Shown here: positions 36,301-44,501 of the stretch, one piece after another
Numbering within the stretch: the stretch's first letter is position 1
Layout: each line of letters begins with the position of its first letter
Source of the DNA: Gemmatirosa kalamazoonensis
GTDB taxonomy: Bacteria > Gemmatimonadota > Gemmatimonadetes > Gemmatimonadales > Gemmatimonadaceae
Direction: 5' to 3'
Length of the DNA: 64,000 nt
Assembly: GCF_000522985.1 (NCBI RefSeq)
Contig: NZ_CP007128.1
Span: 2,526,220-2,590,219, forward strand
Notes under the pieces: generated by a model
What the model was told of the DNA's origin: nothing
What the model saw: only the letters and a program-made list of their open reading frames with translations
The model's database searches: none
Translations under genes and position numbers: made by a program

Positions 36301-36415
36301 CTACGACCCGGACGTGAACAGCAACGGCTCGAACGCGAACATCTCGTTAGGCCAGGACTTCTACGCCTACCCGCGCGCCCGGACCATCTCGGTCGGCCTG
36401 AGCGGCAACTTCTGA
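33356..36415 (+). CDS. SusC/RagA-family TonB-dependent outer-membrane receptor
   Basis: This 1019-residue protein has a signal peptide ending [12 protein letters not shown] and a CarboxypepD_reg-like domain ([22 protein letters not shown]). The TonB-box-like region is [19 protein letters not shown], and the plug motifs are [24 protein letters not shown] and [29 protein letters not shown]. A long beta-barrel ends with [10 protein letters not shown]. The ribosome site CCGGAGG lies 8 bases before ATG 33356. The SusD partner starts one base after its stop, so the pair is tightly coupled. It differs enough from the receptor at 25445 to suggest another substrate. Confidence 0.93.
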   Translation: [1019 protein letters not shown]

Positions 36416-36416
36416 C

Positions 36417-37772
36417 ATGACCAACGCCACCATGCGCATCCGAGCTCTGGCGCCGGTCACCCTCCTCGCCCTGGCGGCGGCGGGGTGCAGCGCCGACAAG
36501 ATCCTCACCACGCCGCCGACCACCGTCGTCGCGGCGCAGACCGCGGTCACCGACGCGGTGAGCGCCGCCGCCGCGGTGACCGGCATGTACGACGCGCTGC
36601 AGAGCGGGTCGTACTACGGCACCGACTTCGTCATCCTCGGCGACCTGGCGAGCGACAACACGCAGCACAGCGGTACGTTCTCGACGTACCGGCAGACCGA
36701 CCAGAACCTCCTCATCGCCGACAACAGCACGGTCGCGGGGATCTGGCGCGCGATCTACGCCGGGATCAACAACGCCAACAACGTGCTCGCGAAGATGCCC
36801 GACGCGAGCTTCCTCGACGCGAAGACGCGCAACCAGTACGTCGGCGAGGCGTACTTCCTCCGCGCGCTCGGCCTGCACAACGCGACGAAGTTCTGGGGCG
36901 CGGTGCCGATCGTCACGGCGCCCGTCGCCGACGCCGCCGAGGCGGGCAACGTCGCGCGCTCCGACACGGCGAAGGTCTACCAGCAGATCCTCGCCGACCT
37001 CGACGCGGCCGAGAAGAACATCACGAACCCGAAGCAGACGCTGCAGGCGTCGCTCGGCGCGGTGCGCGCGCTGCGGGCGCGCGTGAAGCTCTATCGCGCC
37101 GACTGGGCCGGCGCGCTCGCCGCCGCGCAGTCGGTGGACGCGATGGGCTACACGCTCGTGCCGAAGTACGAGGACCTGTTCACGCTGAACGGATCCACGA
37201 CGGCGGAGGACATCTTCCGCCTGCGCTTCAGCGACACCGACCAGAACAGCGAGAGCTACTACTACTACCCGAAGGCGCTCGGCGGCCGCTACGAGGTGGC
37301 ACCGACGACCGACCTGCGCACGTCGTACTCGCCGAACGACCTCCGCTTCGCCTGGAACATCCAGCAGAGCGGCTCGCGCTTCTTCGGCGCGAAGTTCCGC
37401 AGCGTCTCCGGCACGGAGCACCTGCACATCATCCGCTACGCCGAGGTGGTGCTCATCGAGGCGGAGGCGCTCGCGCGCCTCGGCCGCCTACCGGAGGCGG
37501 CCGCGCAGCTGAACAAGGTGCGCGCCCGCGCGGGCCTCGCGCCGTTCGCCGTCAACGTCGGGACGCCGCTGCAGGCAGTGATCGACGCGATCATCGCCGA
37601 GCGCCGGCTCGAGCTGGCGTTCGAGGGCGACCGGTGGCCGGACATGGTGCGCACCGGCATGGCCGCGACGTTCCTCACGCTGAAGAAGTCCCCGCTCACG
37701 CAGATGCTCTTCCCGATCCCGCAGCGCGACCGCGACGTCGCGCCGCAGCTCACGCAGAACCCGGGGTACTGA
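36417..37772 (+). CDS. SusD/RagB-family outer-membrane lipoprotein
   Basis: This 451-residue lipoprotein has a lipobox ALAAAGC (Cys24). The SusD N-terminal helices follow, with the conserved phrase RAIYAGINNANNVLAKMP and FLRALGLHNATKFWGAVPIVT. The C-terminal SusD domain has RYAEVVLIEAEALARLG and ELAFEGDRWPDMVRTG. It starts one base after the upstream receptor gene and is surely co-transcribed with it. An internal ATG at 36432 is also possible as start; both keep the lipobox. Confidence 0.92.
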   Translation: MTNATMRIRALAPVTLLALAAAGCSADKILTTPPTTVVAAQTAVTDAVSAAAAVTGMYDALQSGSYYGTDFVILGDLASDNTQHSGTFSTYRQTDQNLLIADNSTVAGIWRAIYAGINNANNVLAKMPDASFLDAKTRNQYVGEAYFLRALGLHNATKFWGAVPIVTAPVADAAEAGNVARSDTAKVYQQILADLDAAEKNITNPKQTLQASLGAVRALRARVKLYRADWAGALAAAQSVDAMGYTLVPKYEDLFTLNGSTTAEDIFRLRFSDTDQNSESYYYYPKALGGRYEVAPTTDLRTSYSPNDLRFAWNIQQSGSRFFGAKFRSVSGTEHLHIIRYAEVVLIEAEALARLGRLPEAAAQLNKVRARAGLAPFAVNVGTPLQAVIDAIIAERRLELAFEGDRWPDMVRTGMAATFLTLKKSPLTQMLFPIPQRDRDVAPQLTQNPGY

Positions 37773-37790
37773 GGGCTCCGGCCTCTCGCT

Positions 37791-37891
37791 CTTCGTATTG
37801 AACCGCGGAGGACGCAGAGGGCCGCAGAGGAAACCAACAGCGATTGGTTCTCCTCTGCGGCCCTCTGCGTCCTCTGCGGTTCAATACGAAG
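37791..37891. repeat. 41-bp near-perfect inverted repeat, GGACGCAGA family
   Basis: Arms 37791-37831 and 37851-37891 match at 40 of 41 positions. The loop itself pairs as AACCAA/TTGGTT (37833-37838 and 37844-37849), giving an almost unbroken ~100-base hairpin. It lies between convergent SusD and sulfatase genes, 7 bases before the sulfatase stop. A two-way terminator role fits. The arms share ATTGAACC and GGACGCAGAGGGCCGCAGAGG with repeats at 22112, 30034 and 43321. Confidence 0.88.
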
Positions 37892-37897
37892 CGGCCC

Positions 37898-39346
37898 TCA
37901 CTCGCGCGGCGCCTTCCACAGCACGGACGGCGTGTGCGACGATGCGAGCAGTCCCGCGATGCGCGCCGCGACGTCGGGCTGCGACGCCGCGAGGTCGTGC
38001 GTCTCGCCGGGGTCGGTCTCGAGGTCGTACAGCTCGAGCGGGCCGGTGACCATCGGACGGCGCACGCCCTTCCAGCGCCCCGCGCGCACGGCTTGCGACG
38101 AGCCCTGCTCGTAGAACTCCCAGTACAGCGTGTCGTGCTGCTTCTGCGTGCCGCGGCCGGTGAGCGACGGCACCATCGAGATCCCGTCGAGCCCCTCCGG
38201 CGTGCGAGCGCCCGCGAGGTCGGCGACGGTCGGCAGCACGTCCCACAGCGCCCACACCTGGTCCGACGTGCCGCCCGCGGCGACGTGGCCGGGCCACCAC
38301 GCGATCATCGGCACGCGCACGCCGCCCTCGTACAGATCGCGCTTGCCGCCGCGGAAGCCGCCCGCGCTGTGGAAGAACGCGGGGTCGCTGCCGCCCTCGA
38401 CCGACGGGCCGTTGTCGCTCGTGAAGAAGACGATCGTGTTGCGGTCGATGCCTAACGCGCGCAGCGTGTCGAGGATGCGGCCCATGTCGCGGTCGAGCCG
38501 CGAGATCATCGCCGCGTACGTGGCGTGCGGCATCGCCTGCGCGCCGTAGTGGTTCTCGGCGAACGGCGTCTCGGGGAACACCGACTGGCCGTCCTTCAGG
38601 TACGGCGCGTACGCGTCCGGCGGCGCCTGCAGCTCGGCGTGCGGGATGGTGACCGGCAGGTACAGGAAGAACCGCTCGCTGCGGTGCCGGGTGATGAAGC
38701 CGAGCGCCTCCTCGGCGATCACGTCGTGGCTGTAGCGGCCGCGCACGATGGCCGGGCCGGCGCCGGGGCTGCGCTGCTCGGCGTGCACGGTGTTCGGGAG
38801 CGGCACGCGCGTCGCGCCGCGCCACAGGAACTCCGGCCAGTAGAAGTGCGCGGCGCCCTGGTCGTAGTAGCCGAAGAACTCGTCGAACCCCTGCCGCAGC
38901 GGGCTCCCCTCGTTGTCGGCCGCGCCGAGCCCCCACTTGCCGAACGCGCCGGTCGCGTAGCCCGCCGCCTTCAGCACCTCGGCCACCGTGACGACGCTGT
39001 CGGGGAGCGGCTCCTGGCCGCCCGGGTACTCGAGGTTCCCGCGGATGAACGTGTGGCCGGTGTTCTCTCCGGTCATCAGCGTGCTGCGCGACGGCGCGCA
39101 CACCGTGCTGCCGGAGTAGAACTGCGTGAAGCGCAGCCCCTGCCGCGCCATGCGGTCGAGGTTCGGCGTCAGGATCCGGGTCTGCCCGTACGGGCCGATG
39201 TCGCCGTAGCCGAGGTCGTCCGCCATCACGAAGATCACGTTCGGCGGGTCGACCGACGCGCCGACGAGCGACGAGGGGGCGCTGACGGAGGCGCCGCAGC
39301 CGCTGGCGAGCAGCGCGGCGAGGGCGAGACGGGCGGTCGTCCGCAC
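37898..39346 (-). CDS. lipoprotein sulfatase (arylsulfatase-type)
   Basis: This 482-residue exported sulfatase has a lipobox (LLASGC, Cys17). The N-terminal metal-binding start is VIFVMADDLGYGD, and the modified-cysteine motif is CAPSRSTLMTG; Cys83 becomes formylglycine. The C-terminal metal site is FFTSDNGPSVEGG, with VRVPMIAWWPGH after it. It removes sulfate esters, probably at the periplasm or outer-membrane face. It requires an anaerobic or oxygen-dependent sulfatase-modifying enzyme, none of which is in the window. GTG 39346 places the signal peptide at the N-terminus; an in-frame ATG at 39409 would add 21 residues. It is convergent with the second SusCD pair, suggesting sulfated glycans as food. 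Confidence 0.88.
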   Translation of the reverse strand: MRTTARLALAALLASGCGASVSAPSSLVGASVDPPNVIFVMADDLGYGDIGPYGQTRILTPNLDRMARQGLRFTQFYSGSTVCAPSRSTLMTGENTGHTFIRGNLEYPGGQEPLPDSVVTVAEVLKAAGYATGAFGKWGLGAADNEGSPLRQGFDEFFGYYDQGAAHFYWPEFLWRGATRVPLPNTVHAEQRSPGAGPAIVRGRYSHDVIAEEALGFITRHRSERFFLYLPVTIPHAELQAPPDAYAPYLKDGQSVFPETPFAENHYGAQAMPHATYAAMISRLDRDMGRILDTLRALGIDRNTIVFFTSDNGPSVEGGSDPAFFHSAGGFRGGKRDLYEGGVRVPMIAWWPGHVAAGGTSDQVWALWDVLPTVADLAGARTPEGLDGISMVPSLTGRGTQKQHDTLYWEFYEQGSSQAVRAGRWKGVRRPMVTGPLELYDLETDPGETHDLAASQPDVAARIAGLLASSHTPSVLWKAPRE

Positions 39347-39533
39347 GGGGAATCCTGGGGCTCGCGTGAGGCCGAGCGGGGGGAGACGAGCGGGAGGGTC
39401 GGCCGGCATCGCGACGATAGCGCTCGTGTCCGCGACTGCGCCAGGCTGGACCGGGCGGCGCAACGCTAAGGTATCTTCGTACGTAGCCTGGAACGTTCCG
39501 CCCCTCGTACGCCCCCCGCACAGGAGCGCCGAA

Positions 39534-40985
39534 ATGAGCTCGTCCCCCGACCGTCCCGGCTCGATCACTCGCCGCACGTTCGTCCAGTCGAGCGCCCTGC
39601 TCGCGGTGCCGCTCATCATCCCGTCGCGGCTGCGCGGCGGCCCGAACGCGCCGAGCAACCGGATCCGGGTTGGCCACATCGGGTGCGGGCGCATCGGGCA
39701 GACGCACGACATGCCCGGCGTCGCCGGCTCCGGCCTCGCCGACGTCCTCGCGGTCTGCGATCTCGACTCGCGCCGCGCGGCGAGCGGCAAGCAGCGCATC
39801 GCGCAGCTCTACGCGAACGCGCCGGGCCCGCGTCCCGAAGTGACGGTCTTCACCGATTACAAGCAGCTCCTCGCGCGGCCCGACATCGACGCCGTCGTCG
39901 TGAGCCTGCCCGACCACCAGCACGCCGAGGTGGTGCTGCGCGCGCTGTACGCCGGCAAGGACGTGTACGTGCAGAAGCCGTTCACGATGACGCACGCCGA
40001 GGGCGTGCTGCTGCGCGACACGGTGAAGAAGACCGGGCGCGTGCTGCAGGTCGGCAGCCAGCAGCGGTCGTGGGGCCCGAACGAGCAGTTCCGCAAGGCG
40101 GTGGAGCTCGTGCGCAGCGGACGCGTCGGCCACCTGAAGAACGTCGAGATCGGGCTCCCGACCGATCCCACGAAGCCGGACGATCCGGAGCAGCCGGTGC
40201 CGCCGAACCTGAACTACGACATGTGGCTCGGGCCGACGGCGGTGAAGTACTACACCGAGCAGCGCGTGCACCCGCAGGGGCTCGACCGCAACGGCAATCC
40301 CGACGTGAACTCGCGTCCCGGCTGGCTGCGCAACGACGCCTACTGCCTCGGCATGATCACCGGGTGGGGCGCGCACCACTTCGACACGGCGCACTGGGGC
40401 ATGGACCTCGAGCACACCGGGCCGCTGAAGATCGACGGCAAGGGCGAGTTCCCGCCGCAGGAGCGCATCTGGAACGTGCACGGCGCGTACGAGATCCAGC
40501 TCGTGTACCCGGGCGACATCCACATGCGGGTGTCGGACAAGCTGCCTAACGGCATCAAGTTCATCGGCGACGAGGGGTGGATCTTCGTCTCCCGCGACGC
40601 GAGCCAGACGGCGAGCGACCCGCAGGGCCGCGCGACGTCGCTGAAGTCGCTCGACGCGAGCGATGCGAAGCTGCTCGATCCGAACGGCGTCTCCGTGCAC
40701 CTCACGCCGAGCACGTCGCACCACAAGAACTGGCTCGAGAACGTCGCGTCGCGCGGCACGCCGCTGGCCCCCGCCGACATCGCGCACCGCAGCAACACGG
40801 CGTGCATCGTGAGCTGGATCTCGATGAAGCTGAACCGCCCGCTGAACTGGGACCCGAAGGCGGAGCGGTTCGTGAACGACGACGAGGCGAACGCGATGCT
40901 GACGCGTCCCGAGCGCCCCGGCTACGGCGCGCTGCGGCTCGCGGGGTCGCGCGGCACGAAGGTGACGAAGGCGACGAACGGCTGA
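39534..40985 (+). CDS. Tat-exported Gfo/Idh/MocA oxidoreductase
   Basis: This 483-residue protein has a twin-arginine leader (TRRTFVQSSALLAVPLIIP). The Rossmann start is RVGHIGCGRIGQTHDMPGV. The Gfo/Idh catalytic segment is GKDVYVQKPFTMTHAEG, with the Lys-Pro pair, and is followed by QVGSQQRSWGPNEQF. A C-terminal alpha/beta substrate domain includes GWGAHHFDTAHWGMD. It probably oxidises or epimerises a sugar with tightly held NAD(P). AGGAG precedes ATG 39534 by about 8 bases, with a TATCTT hexamer at 39472. The stop overlaps the start of the next gene (TGATG), which also carries an oxidoreductase-type domain. Confidence 0.87.
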   Translation: MSSSPDRPGSITRRTFVQSSALLAVPLIIPSRLRGGPNAPSNRIRVGHIGCGRIGQTHDMPGVAGSGLADVLAVCDLDSRRAASGKQRIAQLYANAPGPRPEVTVFTDYKQLLARPDIDAVVVSLPDHQHAEVVLRALYAGKDVYVQKPFTMTHAEGVLLRDTVKKTGRVLQVGSQQRSWGPNEQFRKAVELVRSGRVGHLKNVEIGLPTDPTKPDDPEQPVPPNLNYDMWLGPTAVKYYTEQRVHPQGLDRNGNPDVNSRPGWLRNDAYCLGMITGWGAHHFDTAHWGMDLEHTGPLKIDGKGEFPPQERIWNVHGAYEIQLVYPGDIHMRVSDKLPNGIKFIGDEGWIFVSRDASQTASDPQGRATSLKSLDASDAKLLDPNGVSVHLTPSTSHHKNWLENVASRGTPLAPADIAHRSNTACIVSWISMKLNRPLNWDPKAERFVNDDEANAMLTRPERPGYGALRLAGSRGTKVTKATNG

Positions 40986-43297
40986 TGCGCGCGCGGCTCA
41001 CGCTGGCGCTTGCCGCCGTGCTCGCGTCGGGAGGAGCGGCGGGCGCACAGCCCGTGTCGAAGGACGGCGCCTCGGCGAGCGCCGGGGCGCGGTTCCACCT
41101 CATCACGCTCGATCCGGGGCACTTCCACGCCTCGCTCGTGCAGAAGTACATGTACCCCGACGTCGACTCGACGGTGCGCGTCTACGCGCCGGCGGGCGAC
41201 GACCTGCAGCAGCATCTCGCGCGCATCGACGCGTTCAACACCCGCGCCGAGTCGCCGACGAAGTGGAAGGAGACCGTGTACACGGGCGCCGACTACTTCG
41301 AGCGCATGCTCGCCGACAAGCCGCCGGTGGGCAGCGTCGTCGTCATCGCCGGCAACAACGCGCGCAAGACCGAGTACATCCTCCGCTCGGTGCAGTCCGG
41401 GCTCAACGTGCTCGGCGACAAGCCGATGGTGCGCACGGCGGCGGATCTCGTGCAGCTCCGCAAGGCGTTCGACGTCGCGCGCGCGAAGGGCGTGCTGCTG
41501 TACGACATCATGACCGAGCGGCACGAGATCACGAACACGCTGCAGCGCGAGCTGGCGAACCGCGCCGCCGTGTTCGGCACGCTCGTGAAGGGGACGCCGG
41601 AGAACCCCGGCATCCGGATGGAGAGCATCCACTACCTGTACAAGAACGTGAACGGCACGCCGCTCCGCCGCCCGGAGTGGTTCTTCGACGTGAAGCAGGA
41701 AGGGGAAGGGCTGCAGGACGTCGGCACGCACCTCATCGACCTCGTGCAGTGGGAGGCGTTCCCCGATCAGCCGCTGCGCGAGAGCGACGTCACGGTGCTG
41801 TCGTCGCGCCGGTGGGCGACGCCGGTGACGCCCGCGCAGTACAAGACGGTCACCGGCGCCGACTCGTTCCCGTCGTACCTGAAGGGCGACGTGCGCAACG
41901 GCGCGCTGCAGTACTTCTCGAACGGCGACGTGGTCTATCGCATCCGCGGCGTGAACGTGCGCGTGCAGGCGACGTGGGACTTCGAGGCGCCGAAGGGCTC
42001 CGGCGACCAGCACCACTCGGTGCTGCGCGGCACGAAGGCGACGCTCGAGATCCGGCAGGGTGCGCCCGAGAAGTGGAAGCCGACGCTCTACGTGCGGCGC
42101 GACGCGTCCGTGCCGGCCGCCGACTTCGAGCGCGCGCTGCGCGCCGCGGTCGCGTCGCTGCAGGCGACGTATCCCGGCGTCGAGGTGCAGCCGAGCGGCG
42201 ACGAGTGGCAGCTCGTGGTGCCGACGAAGTACGACATCGGGCACGAGCAGCACTTCGCGCAGGTGACCAACGACTACCTGTCGTATCTCCGCGCCGGCAA
42301 GCTCCCGGCGTGGGAGGTGCCCAACATGCTCGTGAAGTACGCCACGCTCGCGAAGGCGTACGAGCTGAGTCACTCCGCCCGCGCGGCCGCCGGCGGCTGG
42401 GTCCGTGACGCAGGCTCGCTCGCGTGGGCGTCGGGCGACGGCTTCGTGTGGCGCTTCACGTTCGACAAGGCACGCGGTGGCAAGCCGTTCTTCGAGCCGG
42501 TCACCGTCGCCGCGGGGCCGAGCCTCACGAACTTCAAGCCGGCCGACCACCCGTGGCACTACGGGCTGTGGTTCTCGTGGAAGTACATCAACCACGTGAA
42601 CTACTGGGAGGAGGATCGCACGAGCGGCCAGGCGGCGGGCGCGACGCAGTGGAGCGCGCCGCAGATCGACGCGCGCCCCGACGGCTCGGCGACGATCCGC
42701 ATGCAGCTCACGTACGCGCAGCCGACGGGCGAGGTCGACCTCACCGAGTCGCGGCGGCTCGAGATCTCGGCGCCCGACGCGAGCGGTGCGTACACGATCG
42801 ACTGGACGATGCGCTTCACCGCCGGCAAGGACGGCGCGGTGCTCGACCGCACGCCCATGCCGGGGGAGCCTAACGGCGCGGTGAACGGTGGCTACGCGGG
42901 GCTCAGCGTGCGGCTCGCCGCCTCGCCGCTCGCCGTGGCGTTCACGACGAGCGAGGGGCCGGTCACGGAGTTCGTGCGCGACCGCGCGCGGCCGAACGCG
43001 GTCGCGGCGGGCGCGAGCTTCACGCTGGATGGCCAGCCCGTCGGCGCGATCGCGATCCTCAGCGACTCGTCCAACACCGCGGGCGAGGCGCCGTGGTACA
43101 TGATCAACTCGCCCGCGCCGGCGGATTTCCGCTTCATGTGCGCCGCGATCCTCGCGCCCGCCGTGCGCACGATTCCCGCCGGCGGCACGATGGACCTGCG
43201 CTACCGCGTCGCGGTGCGCCGCGCGCCGTGGACGCCGTCGGATCTGAGCGCCGCGCTCACGCGCTGGGTCGACGGCTCGCGGAGCGCGTCGCGCTAG
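40985..43297 (+). CDS. exported fusion: oxidoreductase-like domain plus PmoA/DUF6807-like domain
   Basis: This is a 770-residue protein with a Sec signal peptide (MRARLTLALAAVLASGGAAGAQ). Residues ~35-465 match the Gfo/Idh-related group with a 'putative oxidoreductase C-terminal' domain (LDPGHFHASLVQKYMYPDVDSTVRVYAP, VIAGNNARKTEY, NVLGDKPM). Residues ~475-770 match the PmoA-like DUF6807 family (FTFDKARGGKPFFEPV, DHPWHYGLWFSWKYINHVNYWEE). These are usually separate proteins of roughly 400 and 300 residues. The frame is continuous and GC3-rich throughout, so the fusion looks real. It overlaps the upstream Gfo/Idh gene by one base and is co-transcribed. Periplasmic sugar modification is likely; the reaction is unknown. 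Confidence 0.78.
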   Translation: MRARLTLALAAVLASGGAAGAQPVSKDGASASAGARFHLITLDPGHFHASLVQKYMYPDVDSTVRVYAPAGDDLQQHLARIDAFNTRAESPTKWKETVYTGADYFERMLADKPPVGSVVVIAGNNARKTEYILRSVQSGLNVLGDKPMVRTAADLVQLRKAFDVARAKGVLLYDIMTERHEITNTLQRELANRAAVFGTLVKGTPENPGIRMESIHYLYKNVNGTPLRRPEWFFDVKQEGEGLQDVGTHLIDLVQWEAFPDQPLRESDVTVLSSRRWATPVTPAQYKTVTGADSFPSYLKGDVRNGALQYFSNGDVVYRIRGVNVRVQATWDFEAPKGSGDQHHSVLRGTKATLEIRQGAPEKWKPTLYVRRDASVPAADFERALRAAVASLQATYPGVEVQPSGDEWQLVVPTKYDIGHEQHFAQVTNDYLSYLRAGKLPAWEVPNMLVKYATLAKAYELSHSARAAAGGWVRDAGSLAWASGDGFVWRFTFDKARGGKPFFEPVTVAAGPSLTNFKPADHPWHYGLWFSWKYINHVNYWEEDRTSGQAAGATQWSAPQIDARPDGSATIRMQLTYAQPTGEVDLTESRRLEISAPDASGAYTIDWTMRFTAGKDGAVLDRTPMPGEPNGAVNGGYAGLSVRLAASPLAVAFTTSEGPVTEFVRDRARPNAVAAGASFTLDGQPVGAIAILSDSSNTAGEAPWYMINSPAPADFRFMCAAILAPAVRTIPAGGTMDLRYRVAVRRAPWTPSDLSAALTRWVDGSRSASR

Positions 43298-43320
43298 CTC
43301 GGCGGCTCTAGCTGTGTGAG

Positions 43321-43515
43321 TCGACCGCAGAGGACGCAGAGCGCCGCAGAGGAACACCAACGGCTTCTTACCACAGAGGACACGGAGGACACGGAGGAGA
43401 ACCACCGTTATTGGTTTCCTCCGTGTCCTCCGTGTCCTCTGTGGTTCAATACGAGAAGAGCAGAAAGAGGCAGTCCTCCACGGCCTCTGCCTCCTCTGCG
43501 TCCTCTGCGGTTCGA
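43321..43515. repeat. nested double inverted repeat (same two families as 30034)
   Basis: The 318-base gap 43298-43615 holds this element plus a ribosome site. The outer arms 43321-43353 and 43474-43515 are of the GGACGCAGA family and imperfect. The inner arms 43371-43404 and 43411-43444 are of the GGACACGGA family with a 6-base loop. The inner unit is the same as at 30086-30169, in the same nested order. It lies between co-directional genes. AAGGAGGAGG at 43601-43610 is the NmrA-gene Shine-Dalgarno. Confidence 0.82.
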
Positions 43516-43615
43516 TGGTGAGCCCGGACGGCCGGCCTGGCGCCCACGTTCCGGGCGGAGTACGATCGCGCCACGGAGCGCGTTCGGCAGCCCACCACCG
43601 AAGGAGGAGGACGTC

Positions 43616-44497
43616 ATGATCCTCGTCGTCGGCGCGACTGGCATCCTCGGCGGCGAGATCTGCCGCCGCCTCACGGAGCGCGGCGAGTCCGTACGCGGCC
43701 TGGTGCGCGCCACCTCGAGGCGCGAGACCGTCGAGCGCCTGACGTCGATCGGCGTCGAGACCGTGGAGGGCGACCTCCGCGACCGCGCCTCGCTCGACCG
43801 CGCCTGCGACGGCGTCGACGCCGTGATCACGACCGCCACCACGACGCTCTCGCGCCAACCCGGCGACGGCGTCGTCACCACCGACCAGAACGGCCAGCTC
43901 GCGCTCGTCGACGCGGCGCGCGGGGCCGGCGTTAGGCGCTTTGTCTACGTGTCGTACTCCGGCAACTTCGACGACGACGAGGCGCTCACGCGCGCGAAGC
44001 GCACCGTGGAGCGGGCCGTGCGCGAGAGCGGGATGACGTACACGATCCTGCGGCCGAGCGTGTTCATGGACATCTGGCTGAGCCCCGCGCTCGGCTTCGA
44101 CTACGGCGCCGGCAGGGTCACCGTCTTCGGATCCGGCGAGGCGCCGATCAGCTGGATCTCACTCGGCGACGTCGCCGAGTTCGCGGTGCGCGCGGTGCGC
44201 GAGCCAGCGGCCGATAACGCGGTGATCGAGCTCGGGGGCCCCGAGGCGCTGTGCCCCAACGACGTCGTGCGCATCTTCGAGGAGACGGCGGGGCGCCCGT
44301 TCCAGGTGGAGCGCGTGCCCGAGGAAGCGCTGCGCGCCAAGCAGGCCGCCGCGACCGAGGAGCTCGACCGCGCGTTCGCCACGCTGATGGTCGGCTTCAC
44401 CGGGGGCGACCCCATCCCGATGGACGAGACGCTGCGCCGCTTTCCCGCCACGCTGACGACCGTGCGCGACTACGCGCGCCGCGTCCTGTCGGCCTGA
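43616..44497 (+). CDS. NmrA-like NAD(P)-binding protein
   Basis: This 293-residue protein of the atypical short-chain dehydrogenase class starts with LVVGATGILGGEICRRL (nucleotide-binding glycine motif). VEGDLRDRASLDRACDGVDAVI and RRFVYVSYSGNFDDD follow. There is no classical YxxxK triad, as usual for NmrA-type proteins that sense or bind NAD(P)H, or act as quinone-type reductases. The ATG at 43616 has a very strong ribosome site (AAGGAGGAGG). It is convergent with the GH20 gene. Role unknown. Confidence 0.82.
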   Translation: MILVVGATGILGGEICRRLTERGESVRGLVRATSRRETVERLTSIGVETVEGDLRDRASLDRACDGVDAVITTATTTLSRQPGDGVVTTDQNGQLALVDAARGAGVRRFVYVSYSGNFDDDEALTRAKRTVERAVRESGMTYTILRPSVFMDIWLSPALGFDYGAGRVTVFGSGEAPISWISLGDVAEFAVRAVREPAADNAVIELGGPEALCPNDVVRIFEETAGRPFQVERVPEEALRAKQAAATEELDRAFATLMVGFTGGDPIPMDETLRRFPATLTTVRDYARRVLSA

Positions 44498-44501
44498 CCG
44501 A

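Noticed and set aside
39347-39533. A small gene between the sulfatase and the Tat-exported oxidoreductase
   Set aside because: No frame with coding bias; the gap holds the sulfatase upstream region, a TATCTT hexamer and a Shine-Dalgarno sequence only.
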